64,000 nucleotides of DNA. Source: Nematostella vectensis. Taxonomy: Eukaryota > Cnidaria > Anthozoa > Actiniaria > Edwardsiidae. The notes below the pieces were generated by a model, which was given only the letters and a program-made list of their open reading frames with translations, was not told the DNA's origin and searched no databases. The stretch lies in NCBI RefSeq assembly GCF_932526225.1, contig NC_064046.1, positions 11,495,719-11,559,718 of the forward strand, given 5' to 3'. Below are positions 35,705 through 47,945 of the stretch, piece after piece. Numbering within the stretch: the first letter of the stretch is position 1; the number at the start of each line of letters is the position of its first letter. Both the position numbers and the translations under genes were made by a program.

Positions 35705-38700
35705 ATGAATCCAGAGGTGTATCCTCTACTGGTGATTGTAACACTGTTAGCCTTTATTCCAAAAGGTATGTTGTCACCTTAAGTTTGTAGAACCCATTGA
35801 CACGACCAAACGCAGAATGTACACGCGCACGAGCGTGACAAAATCCCCAGTTTAATCATGAGCGAATGAACATAGAAAGTGGAGAGCCACAAAAATTACC
35901 AATAACACACTAATTATGACAGTGCCATTTTTCGCCTAATGCCATGACTCTGGCCCCCGATTAAAATTAATTATTTTTATCTTAAACGTTGTTCACAATG
36001 CCTATACTCAAGACATTATGACTTATACAATGCTTTTTTTAAATTGTGTGCTTTTTTTTCAAAATGAAAAAATATATATTTGACCTTTCATTTTAACTCT
36101 ACCACTGGTTTAAAAAGTGGTCACTGCATAAAAACATTGCAAACTAGTTTCTAGCATCTATATTTTAGTCTTTAAACACGAGAGACCTAATAAACGGTTT
36201 AGATTTTGAGATGAAAAAATGACTTGATAAACATGATTTGTGACGACAACTGCTTTAGGAAAAATTCATAGCACGCCTCGAAAATATCCCCAGATAAAAA
36301 GCAATGGGGTTTATTATTTAACACTTACCATAAGAAATAAAAGCTTGTGTTAGAAAAATTTAGTTTTTGAAAACGACAGCCATTTCAAGTAATGACTACC
36401 CAGCTAAAATGCTTTATGAGAGCTCCTTAAAAAATTATAAGGCTTACAACTTATAATTAATCAGTTTTCTTCGGTTGTGAAACGCTTTTTCATTAATTTG
36501 AACAAATCTGCTTATAACTGTCTTATATCATGCATCCGTTTTTGATTATTAAAAAAAGAACAGTGCGCGAAAAAATATAAAAAATATTTCAGAGCACATG
36601 GTGAAAGGATTGACATGGCTATATTTATGTCTTGTTTTCTTCATAATATTCATACTTTCTTGTACCGAGACGCCCACTTCAAAATTCGACTGGCAAAATG
36701 AATTGTCCTTGTCGTTTTATAACTGTTATAACGAAAATCAATTACCCTAACTCACAAGAAATTAAAAAGAAATCAAAGTTACGACAAACAACCGAGGTTC
36801 CGTCCAAGTAAATCATAATCGTAATCGTAATTATACCATTCCTAACCATAAATCTAAGTGCACCCATTCCCGCAAATCTAGCAAGTACTAATACCAGGAC
36901 GGCGTTAAAATGTTCTTGGACGGGTCTATTTACTTGAGGTTTGTTTTATATCGTGTTTGTTTTACGCCGGTTTTTTTCCATCTTGTTTTACTTTTTTTTT
37001 TTTTAATAAAGATAAATGAATTACACATTTTTCATTATTATTTTTTCTCTCAACCGGCGTTATCGCAGCTAAAAAACGTTACTGTAAACAAAGATGTCTT
37101 TTGTTCGAAATTTGTATCATAAAATAAAAAGCAATGATAATACAAACCCTTCCTTTATTAACTGTAAACTTTTCAAGCATTATCCATCCAATTCAGATAA
37201 AAACTGAAAGAAACTGTAATTAATTAGCCTAGAATTTGAGCGTTTTGACAAATTGCCAAAACAGCAAACATCTATCCTTCTTTTCCGAACTTTTACTCGA
37301 TTTCTAATTTGAGCTCAAATTATACCAAAAGATAACGATTTTATTTTTAAGGAATTTCATTGTAAGGTGGAATAACACACTCAAAGATATTAATCTCCAG
37401 GCTCCAGCGTCGTAGCCAGGATTTTTAACAGGAGAGGGCCCAAAAAGGCCTTTTAAAATTGAATTGTCTCCTGTGTTTTAGATAATGTCTCATACATGTC
37501 ACATGGCTATTAGAAGGGGGGGGGGGGGGGGCGGGCCCCCTGGGCCACCCCCCTGGGCCACCCCCTGGCTACGCCCCTGCGCTATCGCATATTTGTACCT
37601 TTGCATGATGCTGACCAGAACCATGTCTTATAAACTTAGAAAGGAGTTAATTTTCCGCGATAAAAATTACACTCTTTTTTTATAAGAACCCTTTTTAATA
37701 AGAACGTCCAGCCTGAGATTTCACCAAATTTTAAGAACATGCTAATGACATGCCGAGGCTCAGATAGCAGAAAAAAACTTTTCTTTTTTTAGTCCTGATA
37801 CATTCTTAAATGCAGAACCAAATTGTGCTCATATAGTAACAGTCTTTATTAACTATTGATCATTAGTGTAATTCATTTCCTAATAATTATTTGGGTATTA
37901 TATTGTTATATAAACTAAAATTTAAGAACATCGTTAAGAACATATTCAGCCATAAAAATGTCCCAGTACTAAGAACGCCCCAGCCTCAACTGAAAATTAG
38001 ACGTTTTTATAAAAAGAAAAAGTGTTTTTTGAGAGGGCTAGTACGGTTACCTTATACTAGCAATATTTAGGCTTCTGTCTAAACGTACAGCTTGTCGACA
38101 ATGAAGGAAAAATTGTGCGAATTCGCATTGCGAAGAGACTAAATAAGCCACGATATCGTACAAAGTCCCTCGGTTACTGATTTTCCTTATTTGGAACACT
38201 AATACCGAGAAGGCGAAATGCAGTTTTCAAGATTTTCATTTTTTTTTTCAGTGAATTTTCCTTTCTATGTGTAAACACTGAGCGAAATCTACTTTTAATG
38301 ACACTTTAACAAAAAGTCGCGTCAAAATTTAAAAAGGCGCTTCATTCTCTATGTAATCAGAGGGAAAGGAGGTTATAAGGAGAAAGCTCCATATAGAACG
38401 TCCTTGCGATAGCAAGATTTTTCTTATTGCTCTTTATGCATTACAAAAACGATACTCAATACGTTTACTTTCGTAATCATCAGAGACAACGGGAGCTATG
38501 CATGAGAAGGATGAATTCCGTATTTACGACCGCAGCTTCAAGGCGTCTAACTCTCAAATGGTCAGAATGCTAGCGAGGGCAAATCTCGAGGCACGTGGCT
38601 TCACAAAAGTGCTCACAAGTCACGTGATATCTAACCGCGACACAAAGAGCACCGAGCTACGCCAGGACGTTCATTTCACGAAAGATGTCCCTTGTTCACA

Positions 38701-38995
38701 GCTCTCTGCCGTCGAAAGGGAAGTTAGAAGTCTACTTCCAGGGGTCTGGGACGAGGGTGTTACGTCAAAAGTCCATAAAATTGTCCGCGAAAAGTCTTTG
38801 AAAAGTGAGCAGATATGCAAAGCAGGTATAGAGATTCACTTTCCAAGAGCAGGGTGCGGATCGCTGGCCGGAAATCCAGAAAATGCGCGGGGAGATTTGG
38901 CGGAAGATAAGAGGCGCGAGTCACGCTTGTATACGCGAGACAGCAAATGTCCGGCTTGGTGCCTTGTATGTTTCATGGCGACTTCTGAAATTTAG
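35705..38995 (+). CDS. Unrecognised secreted protein, 190 aa, two exons
   Basis: I do not recognise this protein. Exon 1 (35705-35765) codes for a short signal peptide (NPEVYPLLVIVTLLAFIP) and ends at a phase-1 GTATGT donor. Exon 2 (38484-38995) starts after ATCATCAG and stays open for 170 codons; the next AG two bases on would hit a stop, which fixes the splice. The mature chain is polar and charged, with six Cys: three spread through the middle and three clustered at the end (CPAWCLVC). A KRR site about 27 residues before the end could be a dibasic processing site releasing the Cys-rich tail. A TATA box at 35586 lies about 120 nt upstream of the ATG with no intervening ATG, and AATAAA follows 32 nt after the stop. 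This completeness argues for a real gene. A secreted ligand or matrix protein is possible, but no domain supports a function. Confidence 0.7.
35766..38483. other. 2.7-kb intron of the 190-aa secreted protein gene
   Basis: AT-rich, no gene. Around 37395-37580 a poly-G tract is flanked by CGTAGCCAGG and its inverse CCTGGCTACG, likely the remains of a small inverted-repeat element. Confidence 0.6.
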
Positions 38996-39026
38996 GGGGG
39001 GGGAAACACTAAATGGAAATATGAGC

Positions 39027-39032
39027 AATAAA
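39027..39032 (+). terminator. Poly(A) signal of the 190-aa secreted protein gene
   Basis: A canonical AATAAA lies 32 nt after the stop codon at 38995. Confidence 0.6.
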
Positions 39033-39609
39033 TCTGTTGTATATTGAGAAAGGAAACTCTTATTAACCTCTGACATGTAATTCAGCGCGTGCTAACAAAA
39101 GAGTTAAAGCAGTGAGGAAAACAATTGTTGAAGTTGCCGTTTGTTGAAATGATTACAGAAACCTTATTTTGAGTAAGCGGGGAGTTTGGTAAATTTGGCA
39201 AGTCTGGGGTTTTCTGTATTAAATATTACAAAAATGCCTGAATAATGTTTTAAACAACGACAAATAAAAATTACAAATGTATTTTCCTGTTATATTATAT
39301 TAAGAGAAATAAACTTATTTTTTTCCATAATTTTTAGTTGCTGGCTCTCGACTATTATCTGACTCCCGAAGATTCCACCGCAAGCGAGCATTTTTGTTGT
39401 GATTGTGAGCAAATTACAGATAATCTTATTCTCCTTATAATTTGTATTTTGTGGCAGTAATTTTTTATGCTTTCCAGGAATACTTTTTTTTCCTTCAACA
39501 CAGGCATTATATCCTCTTTCCTCAGCATTCTATAGATTTAATCTTCTTGGATCCGCTCCGACCGCCGACGCCCTTTTACTTATTGGAGGTGCTAGAAGAT
39601 GTGAAAAGA

Positions 39610-39613
39610 GGGA

Positions 39614-39692
<79 letters not shown>
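39610..39692. repeat. GA dinucleotide microsatellite
   Basis: About 40 uninterrupted GA units. The RERERE and SLSLSL frames across it are artefacts. Confidence 0.98.
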
Positions 39693-39695
<3 letters not shown>

Positions 39696-42600
39696 GACTG
39701 TTGATTTCTTTCATTTTTAGGGGGGGGGGGGACAAAATATCTATAAAATCGAGCCTTTCTAAATAGGCTGCGAAAAAATCCGTTTCCTCCCCTACCTCCC
39801 TCCTCACATTCCGAGTCAGATATCAACCCTATCACCGCTGGAACTATTTAGAATATTCTCAAGTTACTGTTTTACTTGAGTCGTCAGGTTATCATCTAAT
39901 GAGGGACCCGGAATGACCCGTACGTTTTATACACACTATGCAGACTGCGGCCTTTTATGCTGCACATGTAAAAGCAACTAAAATATTATACCTAGTCATG
40001 GTCTCTGTTGATAGCTTGTTATAATTAAATCATTTCTAGGAACCAGACGAAATTCTCCTAATGTTTTGACTGGTCGTTTAACGTGACATTACTAAGATTA
40101 CGTATAAGGTTTCACTAATTTGATGTCTGGGGGAAATTATTATAGCGCGGAAAGATAGGTGAGTTTATAGCTAGGTGCGAGTCTAACATGGATTAATCCT
40201 ACACTAATAATCAACGCGTAAGATACGTCGATGACGTAACACCCATCCTAAGAGCTTGCGCGCGGTTTGGCTTGCGGTTTGAACACTTCTACTCCAAACC
40301 ACAACAAACCAAGGAAACTTGAGTACAACCTCGCATGGGAGACGATTAAGGAGCCGGAAGAATGGGTCAAAAGTTTAGCCGGTTTTATCCGGATCGCATG
40401 GTATTGACAAGCCTTTTTTAGCACTTCAGGAGTCATTTTATTCCTAGCTAACCACAACAATAGGAGGATAGAGAAACCGGGGTCTCGTGATCCCCTCGGA
40501 AGCAGTCTCTCTGCCAAGCTCCTGGCCCCTTGACCGCGGTTACGAACGCTCAGTTCTCTGAGGAGTTGCCTTCGTGCTTTCACCAAGGATTGAGGCAAAA
40601 GTTGCGCGAATGGTAAGGTCTGTTTAGTTTGTTGATTGTTTGTGAAACACCCCTTTGTTGTCTGTCTAAGTCGATACAGTGATGCTGAGTTGGGTATTTA
40701 TAGAGGCGTTATCAAGCATTTAGAAAACTGTGCTCTTCGCATCGCGCGCGCATGCTATAAGAAACTTTCTCTCGTCACTAGCAGTTGGCAACCACTTTTG
40801 TTAATCTTTAATTGCAAATCCTGGACAAAATTATGCCTCAATATCATTGAACAGAAAGAATAGATGAATGAACAAATAAAAAGATAGCCTAGGTCGCTTC
40901 GATGTCATTGCAACTAGGGTTAAAGATTTACAGATACGCTAAGAAAACAACAAGAGAATTCGTAACAACAAGATAAGTGACAATAGCCTGCCCTGTGTCA
41001 TCCACAAAAACAGATCCAATAATAATCAAGCACTTACCCTCACTAGGTATGCAGGGGTCTTTAGACTATCTTGAATACTTTTCTAAAGAGCTCGATAAGA
41101 TACCCGAAGTTATGGTTATCGGCAATGGTACTAATGATTGCTTATTTGTGATTCCTACGCGATATTATTTTTAGTGGGAAAGGATCAAATATACTGGTAT
41201 ATATTTTTTTTCAAATTTTGGCTATAAATGATAGCTTGATGTTTCAGTGCTTATTTTATCTTATTGCGGTAATTATAAGTTGACACAATCTAAATAGAGA
41301 CAGCGACATCTCGTCTATTAGTACGGGGATACTTTTACAAGCGTTCTTGAGCAAACTGGTTACGCGCGCGGGAAGTCTTCGTGATATTGCATGAGCCCTT
41401 GCTCTCGGGCTCCAGCGGCGAGCATCGCTAAAATATCTTCGTACGAATCATTTGTTGCACACCGCGCCTTATATGCACATGATGACACAGCACATATCAC
41501 TTAATGCGTGAACAAAGAACACCGCGCCTACCACGCACTGACACTTTCCCTATACTAAACGTGTGCGTAGATATTAGGGAATTTAAGAAAAACAGTTGAG
41601 AATTCAAAGAGCCAGACATGAAATGTGATTTGAAATGGATTCTGTCTGATACATTTCAGCTGTTGTCCTTCAAACTACAACGTGAAAACTCACAGTCTAG
41701 ATCCTTGTTCGCTATATTAGAAATGAATTTATTTTCGGTACTAATGAGTTTGTTGTTGTTTCTTTTGTGCTTTTTTGGTCACATGATTCTAGTATGTCCT
41801 TATAATGCAGTTTTCGGCGTCACGTTATTCACTTGAAGCCTTCCAGCTCACCGAACTAGTTGTGTCCTTAGATGATCGATTATATATTTTTATATTATAT
41901 TGTATATTGACCACCTATACTGTTATTACTCAAAAAACCAAACCAGCTGGATGGCTATCCTCCTACATGTTGTCTCTCTTATTTCATAGTATAGACAATA
42001 AATATTTTCTACTCGGCTGAACGCAGTGAAAGAGAATAGAAATACGACTCCAGACTTTTCTATAAGTTTTTTTCGGGGAATACAAAAACGAGTGAATTTG
42101 ATTAAAACTAGTTTGAAATTGAGTGCAAAGCATGAAAGACTTTTGGGGGATCACGTTCTCCCTTCGGTCGCCGTCGTAGATGCTTAAATTCCCTATGTGT
42201 TCATCATTACACAATGTGTACTTGCACACTATTCCGAGTACCATACCGCCACACATCACCCAGTGCGTAGTTAATGAGCTGCGCGCATTTTATATCACCC
42301 AGTGCGTACTAAAGACCACTGCAGACAATGTGTTTTTTTTTTTATTACTTCGACATTACCCACGGTGGACTTGACAAGGACCGCGTACATCCTAAAACGA
42401 GTAAATGAAGAAACGTCAACCCGTGGTGTTCTTAAACTGAGCGTATGATTCTCGCCTCCCAGTGTGTAAATTGCACACATGAAATGAGTATATTTACCCC
42501 ACCTTGTGTCTTACATACGAAGCATAATTTTTTTTAAGTCATCGAAACATCTTTTATAATGTGGGGTTTGCATTGCGCCCCTTTTACTTAGAGAAAGTCT

Positions 42601-43354
42601 TATGACGATCGCACTTGATGAACTTGTGTGCGCACGAAATTGGATGAGAATATTGTGGATAAAAATTAGTATGAATAAAGTGAGAACTGCACGATCACCA
42701 CTATCCAGTATGTACTGGATATCACTTGCTTTCTTCCTTACCGCGCGTAACTAGCTACACACTGCATAGAGGGTATGCCTGTATCGTACTGTGCGTGCAC
42801 GATAAGTTTGGATAAAAACACTTGTTCTTTGTGTGAACAGAATGGCGCTTGCTTTAGCTTGCTTTATTGGAAAACTCGCTTGGGTGCATCGATTAACGTA
42901 GGCAAGTATGCTGTGTGAATCGATCACCTAGTTCGATTAGTAATCCGCAAAATGAATAGTGTTGCGCACAAGGCAAACGCTACGGAGATCACAGTGTATT
43001 TAATGAGCATGCCTCACATCCACAGAATGAGTATATAACGAGTTGTCATCCGCTGTTACAAACACGATAATCACTTTAAACAACGCTTCCGCTGTGAGAT
43101 CACACAGTGTATATGATTGTCAATATATGCCGCGAAACACAGAGTGAGTATCTAACGAGTAAATCCGCTGCGAGATCACTACCTACAATAGTCACTCTAC
43201 AATCACCCCATCTAAAACCTAAAGTATGAGGACACATTACCTCATACTCCAGTCTTGGCATATTGTACGCGCTGTGCACACCCAATTTGTATTAAGACGA
43301 AAACTGTGGATACGTTTCGGCGTCATTATCTTGGTAAGTTCTGCACACATTTGT

Positions 43355-43764
43355 CGAGAATTGCGCATAAAACGTAGTGTTTTCTCATAACGAGCAAATG
43401 TCATTTTACCACCACCTAGTATATAAACGCGCATCTAGAGTACGCGCAGCGAGCAAACGCCCACAAGCAAGCGCATTTTATAACAATAAATACGCATTTT
43501 ATTAAGTCATCTAGTGTTAACTTGGCAAGCACAACGCTCATACCTTATTTGTACACAAAGCGAGAATTGCGCATAAAATGTAGTGCTTTCTCATGACGAG
43601 CAACCGTCATTTTATTACATCTGGTATACGCGAATCTAGTGTACGCGCAGCGAGCAAACGCCCATAAGCAAACGCCTTTTATAACAAGAAATGCGCAATT
43701 TATTTCATATTCTAGTGGTTAACTTGACGAGCACAACGCTCATACCATAGATTTGTACATAAAG
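43355..43764. repeat. About 205-bp tandem repeat, two clear copies, more decayed copies around
   Basis: CGAGAATTGCGCATAAAA begins units at 43355 and 43561, and a weaker unit starts at 43765. Both clear copies share TACGCGCAGCGAGCAAACGC and GAGCACAACGCTCATACC-like blocks. Confidence 0.8.
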
Positions 43765-44505
43765 CGAGAACGCGTATGTTATCATCGTTAGCATGATAGT
43801 CACTGCGCAAATAACATGATTTATACACGTAAAGCAAGCGCGCATATACAACTCACAATCACCTAGCTGTTACCTTGTAAAGCACAGCGTATATACCCTG
43901 CTTTATAGAAAGATGACGAGCAAGCACGCACACTATAAAGTCACCTAATGTTAGTACTATGAGCATTTTTGTATATTCGAGGATTGTATACATAATCACC
44001 GCAATCATCACCTTAGCTGTATTGCCATTATAATCTATTTTAGCAAACATTGCTACTGCGTTCTCCGACTTACAAAAAAAATATCTTTTGTATATTTTGT
44101 CCGAAACTTCGCAACGCTGTTCTACCGCGACCTTAAAATTCTCTTTCATGTCCCTGTCACAAGTAAATAAACACCATAGAATCAGCGCCATCACTTTGAC
44201 ATGCTTTAAAACACGCATTAGGTGCATCCGACGAAAGGGAATTCTTGAAGCCAATAGAATGAATACCTAAAGGTTAAAAGGTAATTGGAAAAGGGCACGT
44301 GGTATAACTTGGTACGCAGGGAATCTTGGAACGCTTTGAATGTAACCAATTCAACGCAGCACAAAGGTTAATACGTCTCGGGGGAGTTCTTAACCCCTTC
44401 ACCCTATTTATTCGTCTCCCCGTATACTCTTGCGTCCCTTTTTGGAAAAAGGGAAGAAAACTCACAACATTACAACATAGAGACCGTTTTATAAGTATAT
44501 TTAAC

Positions 44506-44608
44506 AATTAGACTACGAGTTCTAGTTTTCTTTGAGTCATAATAGATAATCAAATCGGCGAGTTGGCTTTTTGACTCATAAAAGCGAAAACGAGTTGTCT
44601 AATTGTTT
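44506..44608. repeat. Inverted repeat, about 35-bp arms
   Basis: CAATTAGAC...GAGTCA and TGACTC...GTCTAATTG are imperfect inverted arms. A related hairpin (ACTCACTATCTAT / ATAGATAGTGAGT) follows at 44702-44734. Confidence 0.65.
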
Positions 44609-45344
44609 TAGTATAAACCCACCCATATACTACCCTCAAGTAATTAACGAATTTAATAATTCTCAGTAATAAATCAACCGCTTTTGTCGCCGCTTTTTTG
44701 CTACTCACTATCTATGGCTCAATAGATAGTGAGTACGGGGGCCAATCAAATTGTGAGATTTGTGATAGTATGTGAGTGGATTTATACTAAAGATATATAG
44801 AGACCCTTTTACAAGTATATGGAACCAAACTCTGCCTGTTCACTTGTCTATTGCTAGCCTACCTGTAGTCTTTAAGGGTTTTTTTGGGCCAGATAACCCA
44901 GAGTTAGATATTTGGCCGCCATTTATGAAAATGCTAGTCGCAATCGCAATGTTAATCCCGTCTAACAGATATCCCATTCCGTTTCACTTCATTCCATTCC
45001 ATTTCAGTTACTCCTCCCCTTTTAGTTACAACTCTTTCTACTGATTCTATGAATGGAGTTGCCTTTCCCCAAAGGAAACTGTAAAAAAATATATAAGCAA
45101 AATATGGCACTTGAGATGATGTTTATCTCAGAGTGATAACCCTTGGGACTAGGCCAAATAACCGCTTGATAAAGGTTGATGGCTCAATAGAGGTTTCCTT
45201 ATTAAACTCAAAAATGGTCAAAATGAGTAAAAAAGACTATTCGCAAACAGTAACACGCATGCATCAAAGTAAGCGTATGATGTTTATAGACTATCGAACC
45301 GTTGAGGAAAATCTGGCAAAATTGAACTACTGGTTGAGCTTCAG

Positions 45345-46430
45345 GCAACCGTGTATATGGTACCCACGCCCGCTTAACAGAGTTGACCTTAATTTATATT
45401 CTTTGACAGGCCAGTACCCAGGATTTTTCTTTGGGGGGAGGGGGGGTGCGAAAAAATCCGAAACAATGGACCTAATTTTCCCGGGGGGAGAGGTGAGTTC
45501 CCAGATAAAAATCTGACCACCAACCGTGTATATGGTACCCACGCCCGCTTAACAGAGTTGACCTTTATTTATATTCTTTGACAGGCCAGTACCCAGGTTT
45601 TTTCTTGGGGGGGGGGGGGGGGGAGGGTGCGAAAAAATCCGAAAAAATGGACCTAATTTTCCCGGGGGGGAGGGGGGAGTTCCCAGATAAAAATCTGACC
45701 ACCAACCGTGTATATGGTACCCACGCCCGCTTAACAGAGTTGACCTTAATTTATATTCTTTGACAGGCCAGAACCCAGAATTTTTCTTGGGGGGGGAGGG
45801 GGGGGGGGTTGGAAGAAATCCGAAAAAATGGACCTAACTTTCCCGGGGGGAGGGGTGAGTTCCCAGATAAAAATCTGACCACCAACCGTGTATATGGTAC
45901 CCACGCCCGCTTAACAGAGTTGACCTTAATTTATATTCTTTGACAGGCCAGTACCCAGGATTTTTCTTGGGGGGGGAGGGGGGGGGTTGGAAAAAATCCG
46001 AAAAAATGGACCTAATTTTCCCGGGGGGGAGGGGTGAGTTCCCAGATAAAAATCTGACCACCAACCGTGTATATGGTACCCACGCCCGCTTAACAGAGTT
46101 GACCTTAATTTATATTCTTTGACAGGCCAGTACCCAGGATTTTTCTTGGGGCGGGGGGGGGGGGGGAGAGTGCGAAAAAATCCGAAAAAAATGGACCTAA
46201 TTTTCCCGGGGGGAGGGGTGAGTTCCCAGATAAAAATCTGACCACCAACCGTGTATATGGTACCCACGCCCGCTTAACAGAGTTGACCTTAATTTTTATT
46301 CTTTGACAGGCCAGTACCCAGGATTTTTCTTGGGGGGGTGGGGGAGGGTGCGAAAAAATCCGAAAAAATGGACCTAATTTTCCCGGGGGGTAGGGGTGAG
46401 TTCCCAGATAAAAATCTGACCACCCCCGAA
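45345..46430. repeat. About 180-bp tandem repeat, six copies
   Basis: Each unit starts with CCGTGTATATGGTACCCACG and includes TTCTTTGACAGGCCAGTACC, a variable poly-G tract and TTCCCAGATAAAAATCTGAC. Unit length varies mainly in the G tracts. Confidence 0.95.
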
Positions 46431-46631
46431 AAAAACAATAAGGGATTTTTTATCTCCACTGGACGTTTATTTGTGAACTTTTGAAGCACACTAGCATACA
46501 CACATTGGCACCAGTGTGTATGCAAGTGTGCTTCTAAAGTCGGACGTTTATTGCCAGATTTGGCTACATACCAGAGTGATCTAGCTTATGCTTTATAGTT
46601 TTGTCTACAAATAGCACGTCTATTGAGAATC

Positions 46632-47575
46632 GAACTTTAGAAGCACACTAGCATACACACATTGGCACCAGTCGGGCCAAGACGGGACGCTAGCACAGTC
46701 TATTACCCGTGCAGTTCGGCAACCATGGACAGCTGTTTCGTCCTTATTAGGACTCGTCAGCATGGCATAGCCGGTTTGCCTCAGTTAAACTTCATCGGCA
46801 AAAAAAAAACTGCAGGGCGACTTCGACTCGAACGAAGTGCTTTAAACCACAGCTCAGATCCATGTGGGATCTAGAGCTGCGACCGGGCTAGCGTGATGCC
46901 AATTGTGCGGATCACGCATGCGACCTTTGCTAGTCTAAAACTCCGTCGGATAGCCGAACTATCCTTGCGAGTATGTATACATAAATGTGAACTTTAGAAG
47001 CACACTAGCATACAAACATTGGCACCAGTCGGGCCAAGACGGGACGCTAGCACAGTCTATTATCCGTGCAGTTCGGCAACCATGGACAGCTGTTTCGTCC
47101 TTATTAGGACTCGTCAGCATGGCATAGCCGGTTTGCCTCAGTTAAACTCCATCGGCAAAAAAAACTGCAGGGCGACTTCGACTCGAACGAAGTGCTTTAA
47201 ACCACAGCTCAGATCCATGTGGGATCTAGAGCTGCGACCGGGCTAGCGTGATGCCAATTGTGCGGATCACGCATGCGACCTTTGCTAGTCTAAAACTCCG
47301 TCGGATAGCCAAACTATCCTTGCGAGTATGTATACATAAATGTGAACTTTAGAAGCACACTAGCATACAAACATTGGCACCAGTCGGGCCAAGACGGGAC
47401 GCTTGCAGTTCGGCAACCATGGACAGCTGTTTCGTCCTTATTAGGACTCGTCAGCATGGCATAGCCGGTTTGCCTCAGTTAAACTTCATCGGCAAAAGAA
47501 AACTGCAGGGCGACTTCGACTCGAACGAAGTGCTTTAAACCACAGCTCAGATCCATGTGGGATCGAAAGTGGACC
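46632..47575. repeat. 357-bp satellite, three copies
   Basis: GAACTTTAGAAGCACACTAG recurs at 46632, 46989 and 47344. The third copy has a short internal deletion near 47402. The unit has a 70-codon open frame, but the diverged copy at 8770 does not support coding. Confidence 0.95.
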
Positions 47576-47739
47576 TTCGGCCGTTGTGGGGGGTGCATTC
47601 GCCTGTTTGAAACCTTTCCTTTATTCCTTTTAGATCTATTTCTGAGAAGCAAGGAAATCCGTACGCCACCAAGTACAGAACTTTAATCTGCGGTCTTGAT
47701 CAAGAGCTGGGGACTAGGTATGTGAGCACAAAATTCTAT

Positions 47740-47945
47740 AATTGTGACGTCACATATACGTCATGCTAATTGTACTTCTGATATTCTAATAGATTATGAT
47801 GTCATTAATACGTCATGCTCATGATACTTCTATTAGTATAAGTTTTTTCGTCATTAATACGTCATAATTATGATACATATGAAATTTCAATTAATTGTGA
47901 CGTCATCAATACATCATGCTCATAATACTTCTGATATTCTTATAA
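47740..47945. repeat. Short diverged tandem repeat with CRE-like TGACGTCA sites
   Basis: Units of about 55-65 bp carry TGACGTCA at 47745 and 47898, TGATGTCA and several TACGTCA half sites, with shared CATGCTCATGATACTTCT-like sequence. Regulatory meaning is not shown. Confidence 0.65.

Larger units (their letters stand above)
39050..45340. other. Region without a supported gene
   Basis: Contains a GA microsatellite (39610-39692), a poly-G tract, a 116-codon minus-strand frame at 40248-40598 without an ATG at its start, and a long stretch of degenerate GCGCA/CGAGCAA-rich repeats (about 42170-43970). I see no splice-consistent gene. Confidence 0.6.

Noticed and set aside
40248-40598. 116-codon minus-strand frame (VKARRQLLRELSVRNRG...), with a TATA-like CTATAAATAC upstream near 40698
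   Set aside because: The frame starts with TTG, no ATG precedes it, and no domain or splice structure supports it; the first ATG would leave only about 60 residues.
46662-47246. Two 70-75 codon frames (APVGPRRDASTVYYPCSS...)
   Set aside because: They are the same frame in tandem satellite units; the diverged unit at 8770 does not keep it, and there are no gene signals.
47637-47717. Possible 28-codon exon between CCTTTTAG and GTATGT
   Set aside because: Good splice-like borders but no partner exons or homology; likely chance.
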